Shown here: piece by piece, positions 30,513-39,919 of the stretch
Position numbering within the stretch: position 1 is the stretch's first letter
Layout of the letters: every line of letters begins with the position of its first letter
From: CAYQVW01 sp964421245
Lineage (GTDB): Bacteria > Margulisbacteria > WOR-1 > XYC2-FULL-46-14
Reading direction: 5' to 3'
Length of the DNA stretch: 64,000 nt
NCBI GenBank assembly: GCA_964421245.1
Contig: CAYQVW010000004.1
Coordinates: 1-64,000 of the forward strand
Made by a program: the position numbers and the translations under genes
The notes under the pieces: model-generated
Databases searched by the model: none
Seen by the model: only the letters and a program-made list of their open reading frames with translations
Told to the model about the DNA's origin: nothing

Positions 30513-33500
30513 TTAATCCAGCACCATAACGTGTCCCGATCCGATAACCTTATTCTGAGAAATAACCTTAATCATATATATCCCATTTGGTATTGCTGAT
30601 CGGCTAATATTAGATGTTCCACTAAACTCCACTTCGTTATAACCAGCCTTTCCACCCTCAGCCGCAGCAGCTGCCCTATAGGTCCAGTGAATTACTCCAT
30701 ATTTACTGATTAAATATATATTTACCTGTGCATCGGTTGATAATTGATAACCAATCTTTAATACCCCACCACCAAGTGGTGCATATTGAGTTGGATGTGT
30801 TAAAACTCCTCCGGTTATTTTTGCTGTTCCGTCAGAAACCTTTAATCCGCTTATCTCGCTTGTTGCAACATTACCTGCAGCATCAGTAGCTTCAACTGTA
30901 AGGATATGTGTCATCGTCCCCTCATCTGCCAAGGCAGCTGCTGCAGTGTAGGACAACTCTACTGTGGTGCTAGTTGTACTTACAGTTGTTAATGTTACTG
31001 CTGTTCCATCAAGCCTCATTGTTACCCCACTTGCTAATATTGAAAGATTGTCTTCTGCCTCTATCTGGAAAGTTGGTATTGCCGGAATATAATCATCATT
31101 TTTTATTGCTCGATCTCTTATTTTTATCTCTATTGTCGGAACCTCGTCGTCTCCAGTTGCTGTTGCAAAAGTAGTCGAATAAGCTGAACTTAGGGCATTC
31201 CCATATTGATCCTTTGCTCCAGTTCCAATTGACAACGTATAAGTGGTTCCAGCTGATAAATCGGCAGTAGGGCTAAAGGTCATTGTCTTATTATCGGCAC
31301 TCCATGTAAATGTTCCAGCAACTGCTGCTTTAGCAGATGCTCCTCCTGCACCATCGTCTAAGTTAAAGGCATCTTCTGCACTATCTGTATCCATTGTTGC
31401 TGGAAAGGTTACCTCTATATCCTCATCTATTGGAACATTTTCTTCCGGTACATTTATTGATATATTAGTCGGATCTATTTGAGAAGTATCCAACACAAAA
31501 GTCCAGGTCGTACTATATGCCCCATAATTCAATGCACTATCTCGTGCTCTTACTTCCCAAGTGTAAGTAGCATCACTTAAAGTCGTTGCATGTGCATAGC
31601 TCAATGATGATGTAGTTGCAACTATTGTTCCAGCTAACCTAACCTCATAATTCGCTCCACCAGTTGCAGCCTGCCAAACAAACTCCGGTGTTGCATCATT
31701 GGTACTTGAATTATTGGTCGGGGTGCTAAGCACCGGGGCATCCGGAACAGCCGTATCTACCTCAATTGTTGCACTCGCTACCTCACTTTCATTTGACGCA
31801 TTATCCCTCACTTTATAAAAGGCAGTCTTCACCCCATCGGATCCTGTAAATGCGTATTCATAACTCTGTGCATATGCTACCCAACCTGTATCATTAGTCG
31901 TAAATCCGGTATTCTCTGCCACCCTCATCGACACCGCATCTGCTGATACTCCACTCGCTTCAATACTTATAGTCAAACTGTTACTTAAAACAACGGAACC
32001 GGTATCTGTATCTTTAATCGCTATACTTGTAACTTCCGGTGATTGTGTATCTACTATGATTGTCGCTGAAACTGTTGCACTCTCGTTTAATGTTGCATCT
32101 CTTAAGAAATAAAAGACTTCATGTGTCCCCTCCGTTGCTTCCAGTGTGTATAGATATGTCAAAGAATAGCCTACCCAGCCTGTATCATTAGTCGAGAATG
32201 CTGCATTCTCTGCCATCCTCATTTGACTTGGACTTCCCACTATACTACTTGCTTCTACCGTTACCTCTATCGTCGAGGTATAACTTGTATCACCCCTTAT
32301 CGAATCACTTAAACTAATTGCTCCTGCTGCTGGCCCATCAGTATCTACTGTAAATGTTTGCGTTGCACCCCAAGTACCCCACAACCCAACCCCATTCTTT
32401 GCTCTAGCATCCCAAGTATGGCTGGCATCAGTTAAATCTGTCCCTGGTGTATACGTTGTTGTTGCTCCCTGGGTAGACACAACTAACCCATCTATCCTTA
32501 CTTCATAACTGGATATTCCAGATACACTGTCCACTGACGCACCCCAAGTAAATGTCGGTGTTGCATCATTGGTTGCTATTCCGGTTGTCGGATAGGTTGG
32601 CGTTGGTGCAGTCGGTGCACTCGCATCTACTGTAAATGTCTGTACGGCTGACCAACCACTCCACAGATCCGCATTGTCTTTTCCTCTGGCATCCCAAGTA
32701 TGTGATGCATCGGTTAAATCTGTCCCCGGTGTATACGTCGCTGTCGAATCCTGTGTCGAAACAACAACGCCGTCTATTCTTACTTCATAACTCGCCACCC
32801 CCGACAAACTATCTACTGAAGCATTCCAAGAAAATTGCGGTGTTGCATCACTGGTCGATGTCCCGGTTGTCGGATAAATTGCGCTCGGATCTGTTGGGTC
32901 AGTGGAATCTATCGTAAAGTTGGCATCAGATTCATCTGTTCCCCATGTATTATGTGCATCCTGCATTTCGATCTTTACTCTAGCCTCATCAGTATTTGTT
33001 GATGGAACACTCCAGCTGTATGGAGATGTTACTGGCTGGCTACTTTCTATTATCGTGTAACTATTCCCTTCATCAGTTGAATATGAAACTCTAAGTGTGT
33101 TTGCTTGCAACCCACTCTCATCTGTTGTAGTAAAGGTCACATTATGGCTATCCCCTCCTGACCAAAACTCTCCACCATTCGGGGCGGTTATTTCAAGTGT
33201 TGGTGGAGCTGTTTCTGTATATTCGAATCCTGCTTCAAGTGTTCCTATCTCTCCATTTGGATTGGTTACTTCTATGTCTACTACTCCTGCTGCATGTGCA
33301 GGTGCCGTTGCAGTTATTGTTGATATACTCTCATACGAAACATTAGTTGCTGCAGTGCCACCAAAAGTAACAGCGAAATCTTCGTAGGTCTCTGCGGCAA
33401 GACTAACTGTTGGATCATTTGATTCGAATTTTCTAACTACAACCCAATCAACCGCCCAATTTTTATCATGACAACCGAGCCAAAGATTGTCTTCTGTTGA

Positions 33501-36146
33501 TATATCAGAATCTGTTCCTGTCAATACTTCGGTTCCATCCACAAACCCCTTAAGAGTTGTTCCATACCATCTTGAATCAAACCGATAATAAGTACCGGTG
33601 ACTGCCGCTGCCATTGCCGGATTTGTAATATAAACAGCTCCACCACCCGTACCTCTGGCAAGGGCCCCCTTTGTATTTCCCCAACCGAAATACAAAACAT
33701 TATATCCCACATCCCATTCATTACCTGCAGGAAGTCCCGCTCCGCTACCCATACCAAAACAGAGCTGTTCTCCAGCCTCAACACACTTGGCCCTGGCAAC
33801 AATCGATCGCCCACTTCCACTGGCACTGCCAAAATCAACCTCTGTTATTGCGGCCTTACGAAAGTTATATATCAGGGCCATCTTCATAGAATCGATGGTC
33901 CCAACCTGAGGATCTCCGTTGTAGTTTGTCCAACTGCCTTGGCCACCCAAGGATGCTTCATTATAACTTTCAAAATCATCAAAAAATTCGAAAGTGTTGC
34001 CTCCACTACTGGCAGCTGAAGCGTCCGTATCTCCATAGGTTAGATATATTGTACTCTCACCACCAGGAATAGAAGAAACCTTAACCCACATATTGGTTAA
34101 AGTGGTATTAATAGTCCCTGGTTCTAACCAATAGCTAAGATTGTTACCGTTTGAATCCAAAAATCTTATATCGTCTCCATCAGCCTGCATCTTGCCAGCT
34201 GAAATAATGCTGGAAGAATCCGCAGTAACTAAAACCTGATAATCCGTCAATGCTCCTCCCGAATTATTTAAAGCAATTGCCCGCTCGTAATATGGTTTTT
34301 GAAAATTATTTCCGGATATTATAACACCAACCCCACCTGCATCTGTATCTGTCTCTGGTGTTGCAACAGTAACTGTTGGAGCAGCAATGCTTATTGTAAA
34401 ACCATTTGCTAAGGCATCTACTTTTGAATCACTATTTGTAACTGTTACATTCCAAGTTCCGACCAATTCTTGCCTAAGATCAAAGTCACAGGTAATCTCA
34501 GTATCATCTACAAAAGTGACATTGGTTCCGTTTATATCCGATTCCCCTTCCTTGGTCAGCTTTACTGTTGCCCCGCTCTCAAAATATTCTCCAGCAATCG
34601 AAACCCCTGTAAGCTGCTCTATATTTGATCCACTGCTCGGATCAATTGAAGTAACACTTGGTGCGGCATTTACGATTGTAAAATCAGCACTTGATTCATC
34701 AGTCGCTCTTCCTCCTGCAGTATCAACCGCGATAACCCTTACCCGTACTGTGGTTGAAGCATCATCCGGAATTGTCCAACTGTATGTCCCATCATCTGCT
34801 TCGTCCGCTGAAATTGTATTTGGAAAGGTTGATCCACTATTTGTAGAATAATAGAGTTCGATATGATCTATTGCATCGGAACCATTGGTCGAGGTCCAGG
34901 TAATACTCTGACTGGCCCCCTCAGTCCAAGACTCTCCACCATCTGGAGCATCTAAAAGAATATCAGTATTCTCCGCCGCAGCACCAAAATTATGTGCTCC
35001 CATATCTTCGCCTTCGGGAGTACCAGCATCGATACAGGGAGAGGTAAACAAAAGGGTGTAGTCATCATTTGAAGAATCTGTAAAATTGGCATTTGCAGAG
35101 ATGGTACCAACACCATTACTAATTGTCCCCTCGTAATCAGTTGCATTGCCATAAACGTTAGAATAACTTACGTTCACTGTTTCGGCATTATTATCAACAC
35201 CTGTTCCAGCTGCTGTCCCCCCATCAGGATCATAAGCAATAATACAATTAATTATATCTGCTGACTCAGCACCAATGTCAATGCCTACTGTATTATCAAT
35301 AAAGGTACAGTGATCTATAACTACACTGGAGTCATTTTTATAATTATCTACCACATCAATTCCAGTCGCAAAACCACGCACTTCATTGCTACTAATTGTT
35401 GGCATTACATCAGTACCCCAAAAAGACTGTTCAATTCCATTCCCGTTATGTGAGTTACTAGCAACAAGTGTATTGTTAGTTATCGTCCAGCCCCCTCCAT
35501 AGCCACCCGTGTCAACACCATGGTGTGCTGTAATTGTATTCCCATCAATAGTAATCCCATCCAGTTGATTCGCTATAGTTATTCCAGTTGTTACTCCCTC
35601 AATGTTCGTTATGGTTATAGTGTTATCCTGAATCAAACTATTATCACCAGCTACAAGACCGATTCCAGTAGTTCGAACACCACCGGTGATAGTATTATTT
35701 TGAGCTGTAGCCTGAGCAAGAAACCGGACTATATGCCGGCCATCATTTGTAGAATTAATTGTAAATCCCTCAACAACCGCCCCTGAATTTAGTTCGACAG
35801 CACTAGCAAGATTATTCTCTGCATCAATAGTGGCAACTTCTCCCACTGTAACCTCTGCGCTTAGATGAACACCAGCTGGAACATCAATTGGAAATGCTTC
35901 CGATGATCCGGTCATGCCATCATTATGAATAGTCCCAGTATAAACTATTACTAGATCACCTGAACCTACCGGCCCCCCATCCCTTAACGCCCAGGTAATG
36001 GTCTGCCATTCGTTGCCGTCGCTACCATCACCGGTTACGTTGCTGCCATCTGCGCCGTCAACATAGTAAGTCGCTGCATTAGCCATTGAGCCAACGGCTA
36101 ACAGCAAACAGCTAACAACTAAAAATAAAATTAATATTTTTCGCAT
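30513..36146 (-). CDS. Giant multidomain surface protein
   Basis: The 1,877-residue protein has a signal peptide (1-24). A right-handed beta-helix (about 30-385) and an Ig-like domain (395-495) follow. Next is an IPT/TIG domain (495-590). A second TIG domain appears to be interrupted: its start is near 595-615, a DUF2341 plus lectin-like insert covers about 617-920, and it resumes at VTFGGTAA. Several Ig/FN3-type repeats follow (990-1555; two nearly identical YEVRIDG repeats), then a Big_5-type domain (about 1555-1665) and a C-terminal FlgD-like domain. It is probably an extracellular adhesin or polysaccharide-binding protein. No sortase motif or lipobox is seen. Confidence 0.8.
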   Translation of the reverse strand: MRKILILFLVVSCLLLAVGSMANAATYYVDGADGSNVTGDGSDGNEWQTITWALRDGGPVGSGDLVIVYTGTIHNDGMTGSSEAFPIDVPAGVHLSAEVTVGEVATIDAENNLASAVELNSGAVVEGFTINSTNDGRHIVRFLAQATAQNNTITGGVRTTGIGLVAGDNSLIQDNTITITNIEGVTTGITIANQLDGITIDGNTITAHHGVDTGGYGGGWTITNNTLVASNSHNGNGIEQSFWGTDVMPTISSNEVRGFATGIDVVDNYKNDSSVVIDHCTFIDNTVGIDIGAESADIINCIIAYDPDGGTAAGTGVDNNAETVNVSYSNVYGNATDYEGTISNGVGTISANANFTDSSNDDYTLLFTSPCIDAGTPEGEDMGAHNFGAAAENTDILLDAPDGGESWTEGASQSITWTSTNGSDAIDHIELYYSTNSGSTFPNTISADEADDGTYSWTIPDDASTTVRVRVIAVDTAGGRATDESSADFTIVNAAPSVTSIDPSSGSNIEQLTGVSIAGEYFESGATVKLTKEGESDINGTNVTFVDDTEITCDFDLRQELVGTWNVTVTNSDSKVDALANGFTISIAAPTVTVATPETDTDAGGVGVIISGNNFQKPYYERAIALNNSGGALTDYQVLVTADSSSIISAGKMQADGDDIRFLDSNGNNLSYWLEPGTINTTLTNMWVKVSSIPGGESTIYLTYGDTDASAASSGGNTFEFFDDFESYNEASLGGQGSWTNYNGDPQVGTIDSMKMALIYNFRKAAITEVDFGSASGSGRSIVARAKCVEAGEQLCFGMGSGAGLPAGNEWDVGYNVLYFGWGNTKGALARGTGGGAVYITNPAMAAAVTGTYYRFDSRWYGTTLKGFVDGTEVLTGTDSDISTEDNLWLGCHDKNWAVDWVVVRKFESNDPTVSLAAETYEDFAVTFGGTAATNVSYESISTITATAPAHAAGVVDIEVTNPNGEIGTLEAGFEYTETAPPTLEITAPNGGEFWSGGDSHNVTFTTTDESGLQANTLRVSYSTDEGNSYTIIESSQPVTSPYSWSVPSTNTDEARVKIEMQDAHNTWGTDESDANFTIDSTDPTDPSAIYPTTGTSTSDATPQFSWNASVDSLSGVASYEVRIDGVVVSTQDSTATYTPGTDLTDASHTWDARGKDNADLWSGWSAVQTFTVDASAPTAPTPTYPTTGIATNDATPTFTWGASVDSVSGISSYEVRIDGLVVSTQGATTTYTPGTDLTDASHTWDARAKNGVGLWGTWGATQTFTVDTDGPAAGAISLSDSIRGDTSYTSTIEVTVEASSIVGSPSQMRMAENAAFSTNDTGWVGYSLTYLYTLEATEGTHEVFYFLRDATLNESATVSATIIVDTQSPEVTSIAIKDTDTGSVVLSNSLTISIEASGVSADAVSMRVAENTGFTTNDTGWVAYAQSYEYAFTGSDGVKTAFYKVRDNASNESEVASATIEVDTAVPDAPVLSTPTNNSSTNDATPEFVWQAATGGANYEVRLAGTIVATTSSLSYAHATTLSDATYTWEVRARDSALNYGAYSTTWTFVLDTSQIDPTNISINVPEENVPIDEDIEVTFPATMDTDSAEDAFNLDDGAGGASAKAAVAGTFTWSADNKTMTFSPTADLSAGTTYTLSIGTGAKDQYGNALSSAYSTTFATATGDDEVPTIEIKIRDRAIKNDDYIPAIPTFQIEAEDNLSILASGVTMRLDGTAVTLTTVSTTSTTVELSYTAAAALADEGTMTHILTVEATDAAGNVATSEISGLKVSDGTAKITGGVLTHPTQYAPLGGGVLKIGYQLSTDAQVNIYLISKYGVIHWTYRAAAAAEGGKAGYNEVEFSGTSNISRSAIPNGIYMIKVISQNKVIGSGHVMVLD

Positions 36147-36229
36147 TAATTGAAAGATTCTATCAGAGATTATAGAGTGTGTCTATATAGCAAAATAATT
36201 ATGGTATATATAATAATATATACTATTGT

Positions 36230-37186
36230 TTACTTCTTATTAATCGAACAGATCATTGGGCCATCGCCTGCCTCGCCGCTGGCTCTGCAAGGCGGGCATT
36301 TTTCGCACTCAAATTCAATTGTGGCATGCTCAATGTGAAATTCCTGACGTAGTATCTCCTTCACCCTGCGTGCAACATTGCTGCAATCAGAGACCATCAA
36401 GTCCTCAACTAAGATATGAGCAGAAAGAGCCCGAAGACCAGAAGTAATAGTCCAAACATGGATATCATGAACATCTCTTATCCCCGAAATATCTCTTTTA
36501 ATACAATCAATTATTTTTTTAATATCAACATCCTTTGGAGTTGCCTCAAGTAAAACATCAACTGATTCAAAAACCAGCCTTAACGCTCCACGAAGGATTA
36601 CTAAAGCAATTACAAAACCAATTATCGGATCAACCAGATAAAAACCGGTAAAATATATAATAGCTGCAGCAATAATTACACCAACTGATGATAGGGCATC
36701 GGATATTACATGCCAGAGCGCTCCCTGGACATTTAAATTATCCTTCCCTCCGTGGCTTAAAACAAAGGCGGCTATCAGATTTGCAACCAAACCAATAACC
36801 GCCACAACCATCATCAATCCGCCCTCAACTGGTTGTGGGTTTATTATCCGCAAGATCGCTTGGTAGAATATAAATCCGGCAATTGCGACCAGGACAGAAC
36901 CGTTCAGCAGGGCCGAAAGAATCTCAACCCGATAAAAACCAAAAGTTTTTTCATGGGTAGCTGGTCGACGTGAAAACCACAAGGCAAACAAGGCCAACGC
37001 TAGGGCTCCAGCATCAGTTAACATGTGTCCAGCATCAGAGAGAAGCGCCAAACTACCAGAAACATATCCGCCAATGACTTCTACTAAAATCATTGAGGAG
37101 GTTATGAAGAACGCAAAGAAAAGTGCTTTCTTGTTCTTTTCAAAATCCATTACGTGGGATAAATGTTCGTGCTTGTGATGGGTCAT
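36230..37186 (-). CDS. Cation diffusion facilitator (CzcD-like Zn2+ exporter)
   Basis: The 318-residue protein has six membrane helices and the CDF metal site SDAGHMLTDAGAL in helix 2, with a second site in HVISDALSSVGV. A cytoplasmic ferredoxin-like domain includes HDIHVWTITSG. The N-terminus is His-rich (HHKHEHLSHVM). The last 20 residues (CPPCRASGEAGDG region) are encoded by a GC-rich dispersed repeat and look like an acquired tail. It exports Zn2+ or related ions. It follows a zinc-ribbon gene by 4 bases. Confidence 0.92.
   Translation of the reverse strand: MTHHKHEHLSHVMDFEKNKKALFFAFFITSSMILVEVIGGYVSGSLALLSDAGHMLTDAGALALALFALWFSRRPATHEKTFGFYRVEILSALLNGSVLVAIAGFIFYQAILRIINPQPVEGGLMMVVAVIGLVANLIAAFVLSHGGKDNLNVQGALWHVISDALSSVGVIIAAAIIYFTGFYLVDPIIGFVIALVILRGALRLVFESVDVLLEATPKDVDIKKIIDCIKRDISGIRDVHDIHVWTITSGLRALSAHILVEDLMVSDCSNVARRVKEILRQEFHIEHATIEFECEKCPPCRASGEAGDGPMICSINKK
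36262..36300. repeat. GC-rich palindromic repeat inside the CDF gene end
   Basis: A GCCTGCCT block and a GGCGGGC block form imperfect inverted arms inside the last codons of the CDF gene. A similar arrangement occurs at 80-105 next to the tRNA. The GC content is well above the surroundings. Confidence 0.5.
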
Positions 37187-37190
37187 AAAT

Positions 37191-37445
37191 TTATTTTTTC
37201 CAGCGTTTTAAGTTAGGTAGGGTATTCTTGGCCAACTGACGGGCTTTTGCTTCATCAATTCCCATCTTTTTGGCTATTTCGATATTTTTTTCAATTTTCT
37301 GTTCAAGAGTTATTCCTTCATCTTTAAACTTCCCATTTTCAAAACAGAATTTACAGTATTCTTCACTCTTTGAGCCGTCCGCATTAGTTCCCTTATCATA
37401 ATCAGATCGAAGCGGCATTGCGCAACTTTGACAAACACTTGCCAT
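37191..37445 (-). CDS. Zinc-ribbon protein (PF12674 type)
   Basis: This 84-residue protein starts with CQSCAMPL and EEYCKFCFENG, the two CxxC knuckles of the putative zinc-ribbon family. A helical tail follows (EKNIEIAKKMGIDEAKARQLAKNTLP). Function unknown. It has AGGAGG before the start and lies directly upstream of the metal exporter gene, a context suggesting metal response (inference). Confidence 0.82.
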   Translation of the reverse strand: MASVCQSCAMPLRSDYDKGTNADGSKSEEYCKFCFENGKFKDEGITLEQKIEKNIEIAKKMGIDEAKARQLAKNTLPNLKRWKK

Positions 37446-37461
37446 AATCCTATCCTCCTAC

Positions 37462-38712
37462 TTATGGGATAACATTTATTACATCATCCCTTATGTTCTT
37501 AATTTCCGAAAAACTAGCACCAGAATCAGTACTCTTATATAAAATATACCCTTTTCTGACCGCATATACAATAGTATTGTCCGATGGTGCAAAGACAATG
37601 TCGTCAATTGTTGTGCTTAGGCCAGAAAGGACTGCAGTCGAACTCGACAATCCATCGATTGAAAGATAAAGTTTATCGGTTGTCCCATACAAAACCCGAT
37701 TGGAATCGGACGGAGAAACAGCAATTACATAACAAGAGGTGCCAGTATGAAAACCACTATCCCAGCTGTCTCCACCATCGGTCGACTTATAGATACTATA
37801 GTCATTTGGAACACCGGCATAAATAGCGTTACCATCTGCTGAAAGATCAAAATAGTTAACCCATTTGCTTTTCAGGGTCGAGCCAAAAGCAGACCAGGTT
37901 AATCCGTTATCAGTGCTTTTTAAAAAACCAAGATTTAAACTAGTATCAGTTGCATAGGCATAAGAAAAACCAAAGACATATAAATAATCCGAATTGTTTT
38001 TATTGCGTTTTAAAATAGAATATTCGTTCTTATCATCATTTGATCCTGCCGATATCTGAGTCCAATTTGCACCACCATCAGTTGAGCGAAAAATACCACC
38101 ATCATAAAATTGGTCGGTCTGTCCCGATACGGTCGAATAACCGCCACTTATTCCAATAACAACAATATCGGGATCAGTCGGGTCGGAATTTATACAGGTC
38201 ATCCTGGCATTTTGAAGTTGGTAATTTCTTCTAATCCAACTGGTTCCTGAATCTATACTTTTATAAATTCCAGAAGCTGCACTGGTTACTGGACCCGGAC
38301 TTCCAACCGTTGAAATATAAAGAACTTCGGGACTGCTTTGCGCAATAGATATATCATAAACTTCGGGATAAGTATCCAAACTGCCATGTCTTATCCCAGA
38401 TCGCAAACGAGTCCAATTTGATCCCCCATCTGTACTCTTCACCAAACCATTCGTTTCTGTGCCTAAATAAACAATATTGGGATTAGTCGGATGAACCGAT
38501 AAGGCCCGAAAAACGCTATCTGGATCCCAAGCAGTAGGAGCAGAAGGTCCAGAAATTATAGTATTTCCATTTCCAACATCATTTTCTGGAGCGTTGTCTG
38601 GACCAATAACCGTAGTGGTAGTGCTAGATGTTGTTGTGCTTTTCCCACAAGAAAACAAAAAAGCAACAGCAAAAACAAGAACTAATAGAAATATTGCTGC
38701 TTTGTAACGCAT
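37462..38712 (-). CDS. Lipoprotein with beta-propeller (BNR/YCF48-like repeats)
   Basis: The 416-residue protein has a lipoprotein signal peptide with lipobox LFSC (Cys about 22) and a Ser/Thr linker. Repeats of the SxDxGxxW type follow (KSTDGGSNWTRL, KSIDSGTSWIRR, RSTDGGANWTQI, KSTDNGLTWSAF, KSTDGGDSWDSG, KSTDSGASFSEI). These build a sialidase/sortilin-like propeller. It is probably exported and membrane-anchored; the ligand is unknown. It starts one base after the VWA gene ends and is likely co-transcribed with it. Confidence 0.85.
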   Translation of the reverse strand: MRYKAAIFLLVLVFAVAFLFSCGKSTTTSSTTTTVIGPDNAPENDVGNGNTIISGPSAPTAWDPDSVFRALSVHPTNPNIVYLGTETNGLVKSTDGGSNWTRLRSGIRHGSLDTYPEVYDISIAQSSPEVLYISTVGSPGPVTSAASGIYKSIDSGTSWIRRNYQLQNARMTCINSDPTDPDIVVIGISGGYSTVSGQTDQFYDGGIFRSTDGGANWTQISAGSNDDKNEYSILKRNKNNSDYLYVFGFSYAYATDTSLNLGFLKSTDNGLTWSAFGSTLKSKWVNYFDLSADGNAIYAGVPNDYSIYKSTDGGDSWDSGFHTGTSCYVIAVSPSDSNRVLYGTTDKLYLSIDGLSSSTAVLSGLSTTIDDIVFAPSDNTIVYAVRKGYILYKSTDSGASFSEIKNIRDDVINVIP

Positions 38713-39843
38713 CTATTTTTTGAATTTAAAATTCTTTTTGGCCGCCTGTTTTCTAACAGCCTTAACCATTGCAGCATCCAAAGTATCTTGCCCTTTTGAA
38801 GCTAATTCCTTCATTTTTACAGCCACATATTTTTTGCGTGCAGTATTGAGTTGTTTAATTTTATTTTGAATGTCTGATCGCTTCTTTGTTTCAGCAGCAA
38901 CATGCTTCTTTCTCTGAGCAACAGTCATCTTTTGCATATTCTTTGGCAACTCTTTTGTTTTAATCTTAGCTAAGTCTATTTTTTTATCCTTTACCGCATC
39001 AACCAAGTCCCAAGAATCGGCCTTATAATATTTTGAAGCTTTGGCAACTGATCTTTGCAAAGAAGAACCAGGCGCAGCCATTTTTGCATTAAGCTCCTGC
39101 TCTGCTTGTCGAGCCGCTCCAGCATACCCCTCTTCCCCATAGGGAATATATGTTTTATTAAGTGCTAATCCAAGTCTCTCAATCTCTTTATCTTGAGGAG
39201 CATCTATATGAATAGCTTTTTTATCCTGGTCAATATTCATATATTCTCCACCGGTAATCATTGCTCCATCTTTCCACTTGGTATCTACACCACGTTTAAA
39301 TGGCCCACAAAAAACAGTATTTACTACTATATCGCGACTCTTTGCCAATCCACAGGCATTCTTATATTTTACATTGCCTTGAGTAAATTCTTCGTTTCCA
39401 GCAATAAAAATAATTTTTAGATCATCTTTATGTTTGCTCCATTTGAGTGATTTGGTTGACTTGTCAATTACATAACCGCAATATTCACTACCACCATTGG
39501 TATCTAAAGCAAAAAGCTCTTCTGAAATTTTGTCTAAATCATAAGTAAACTGTTTAACCTGTCTAATATAACCTTCTCTGGCGCTCAGACTATCATTCCC
39601 ATATTCATAAAGTGCGACATAAAGCATTGGCTCTTTTCCATTGTGAGATGCATCTGCTAATTCATTAACAAATTTCCACAATTGCGATTTTGCTTGGTCA
39701 ATCAGACCATCCATACTGTTTGAGGTATCCAGCAAAAGGGCAATTTGGATCAGGGGGATTCTTTTGTTAGCAGAAGCAGGTTGGATTGCAAAAGCCGAAA
39801 AACAGAAAACGAACAATAAAACGAAGAGGATAAGCCTTTTCAT
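38713..39843 (-). CDS. Exported VWA-domain protein
   Basis: A signal peptide (LILFVLLFVFCFSAFA) precedes a von Willebrand A domain with MIDAS motif LLDTSNSM. A long Lys-rich helical tail follows (about 300-376). I use the ATG at 39843, which has AGGAGG nine bases upstream; the longer frame from 39885 has no support. VWA domains bind proteins via a metal ion, so this may be a surface or periplasmic interaction protein. Its partner is unknown. Confidence 0.82.
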   Translation of the reverse strand: MKRLILFVLLFVFCFSAFAIQPASANKRIPLIQIALLLDTSNSMDGLIDQAKSQLWKFVNELADASHNGKEPMLYVALYEYGNDSLSAREGYIRQVKQFTYDLDKISEELFALDTNGGSEYCGYVIDKSTKSLKWSKHKDDLKIIFIAGNEEFTQGNVKYKNACGLAKSRDIVVNTVFCGPFKRGVDTKWKDGAMITGGEYMNIDQDKKAIHIDAPQDKEIERLGLALNKTYIPYGEEGYAGAARQAEQELNAKMAAPGSSLQRSVAKASKYYKADSWDLVDAVKDKKIDLAKIKTKELPKNMQKMTVAQRKKHVAAETKKRSDIQNKIKQLNTARKKYVAVKMKELASKGQDTLDAAMVKAVRKQAAKKNFKFKK

Positions 39844-39904
39844 GGTTGGGTACCTCCTGGTAACCCTATTATACCCTAAAAACATTGAGATTTTAGTTAA
39901 AAAT

Positions 39905-39918
39905 TAACGATAAATATA
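39905..39918 (+). promoter_or_regulatory. 14-base box upstream of the 39920 gene
   Basis: TAACGATAAATATA lies immediately before the ATG and is identical, base for base, to 58326-58339 before another unassigned gene. It may contain a variant -10 (GATAAA, five bases from the ATG), fitting the leaderless pattern. Confidence 0.5.
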
Positions 39919-39919
39919 T

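Noticed and set aside
34387..34851. 154-codon plus-strand frame within the giant surface protein gene
   Set aside because: Mirror of Thr/Ser/Val-rich repeats on the other strand; no start signal.
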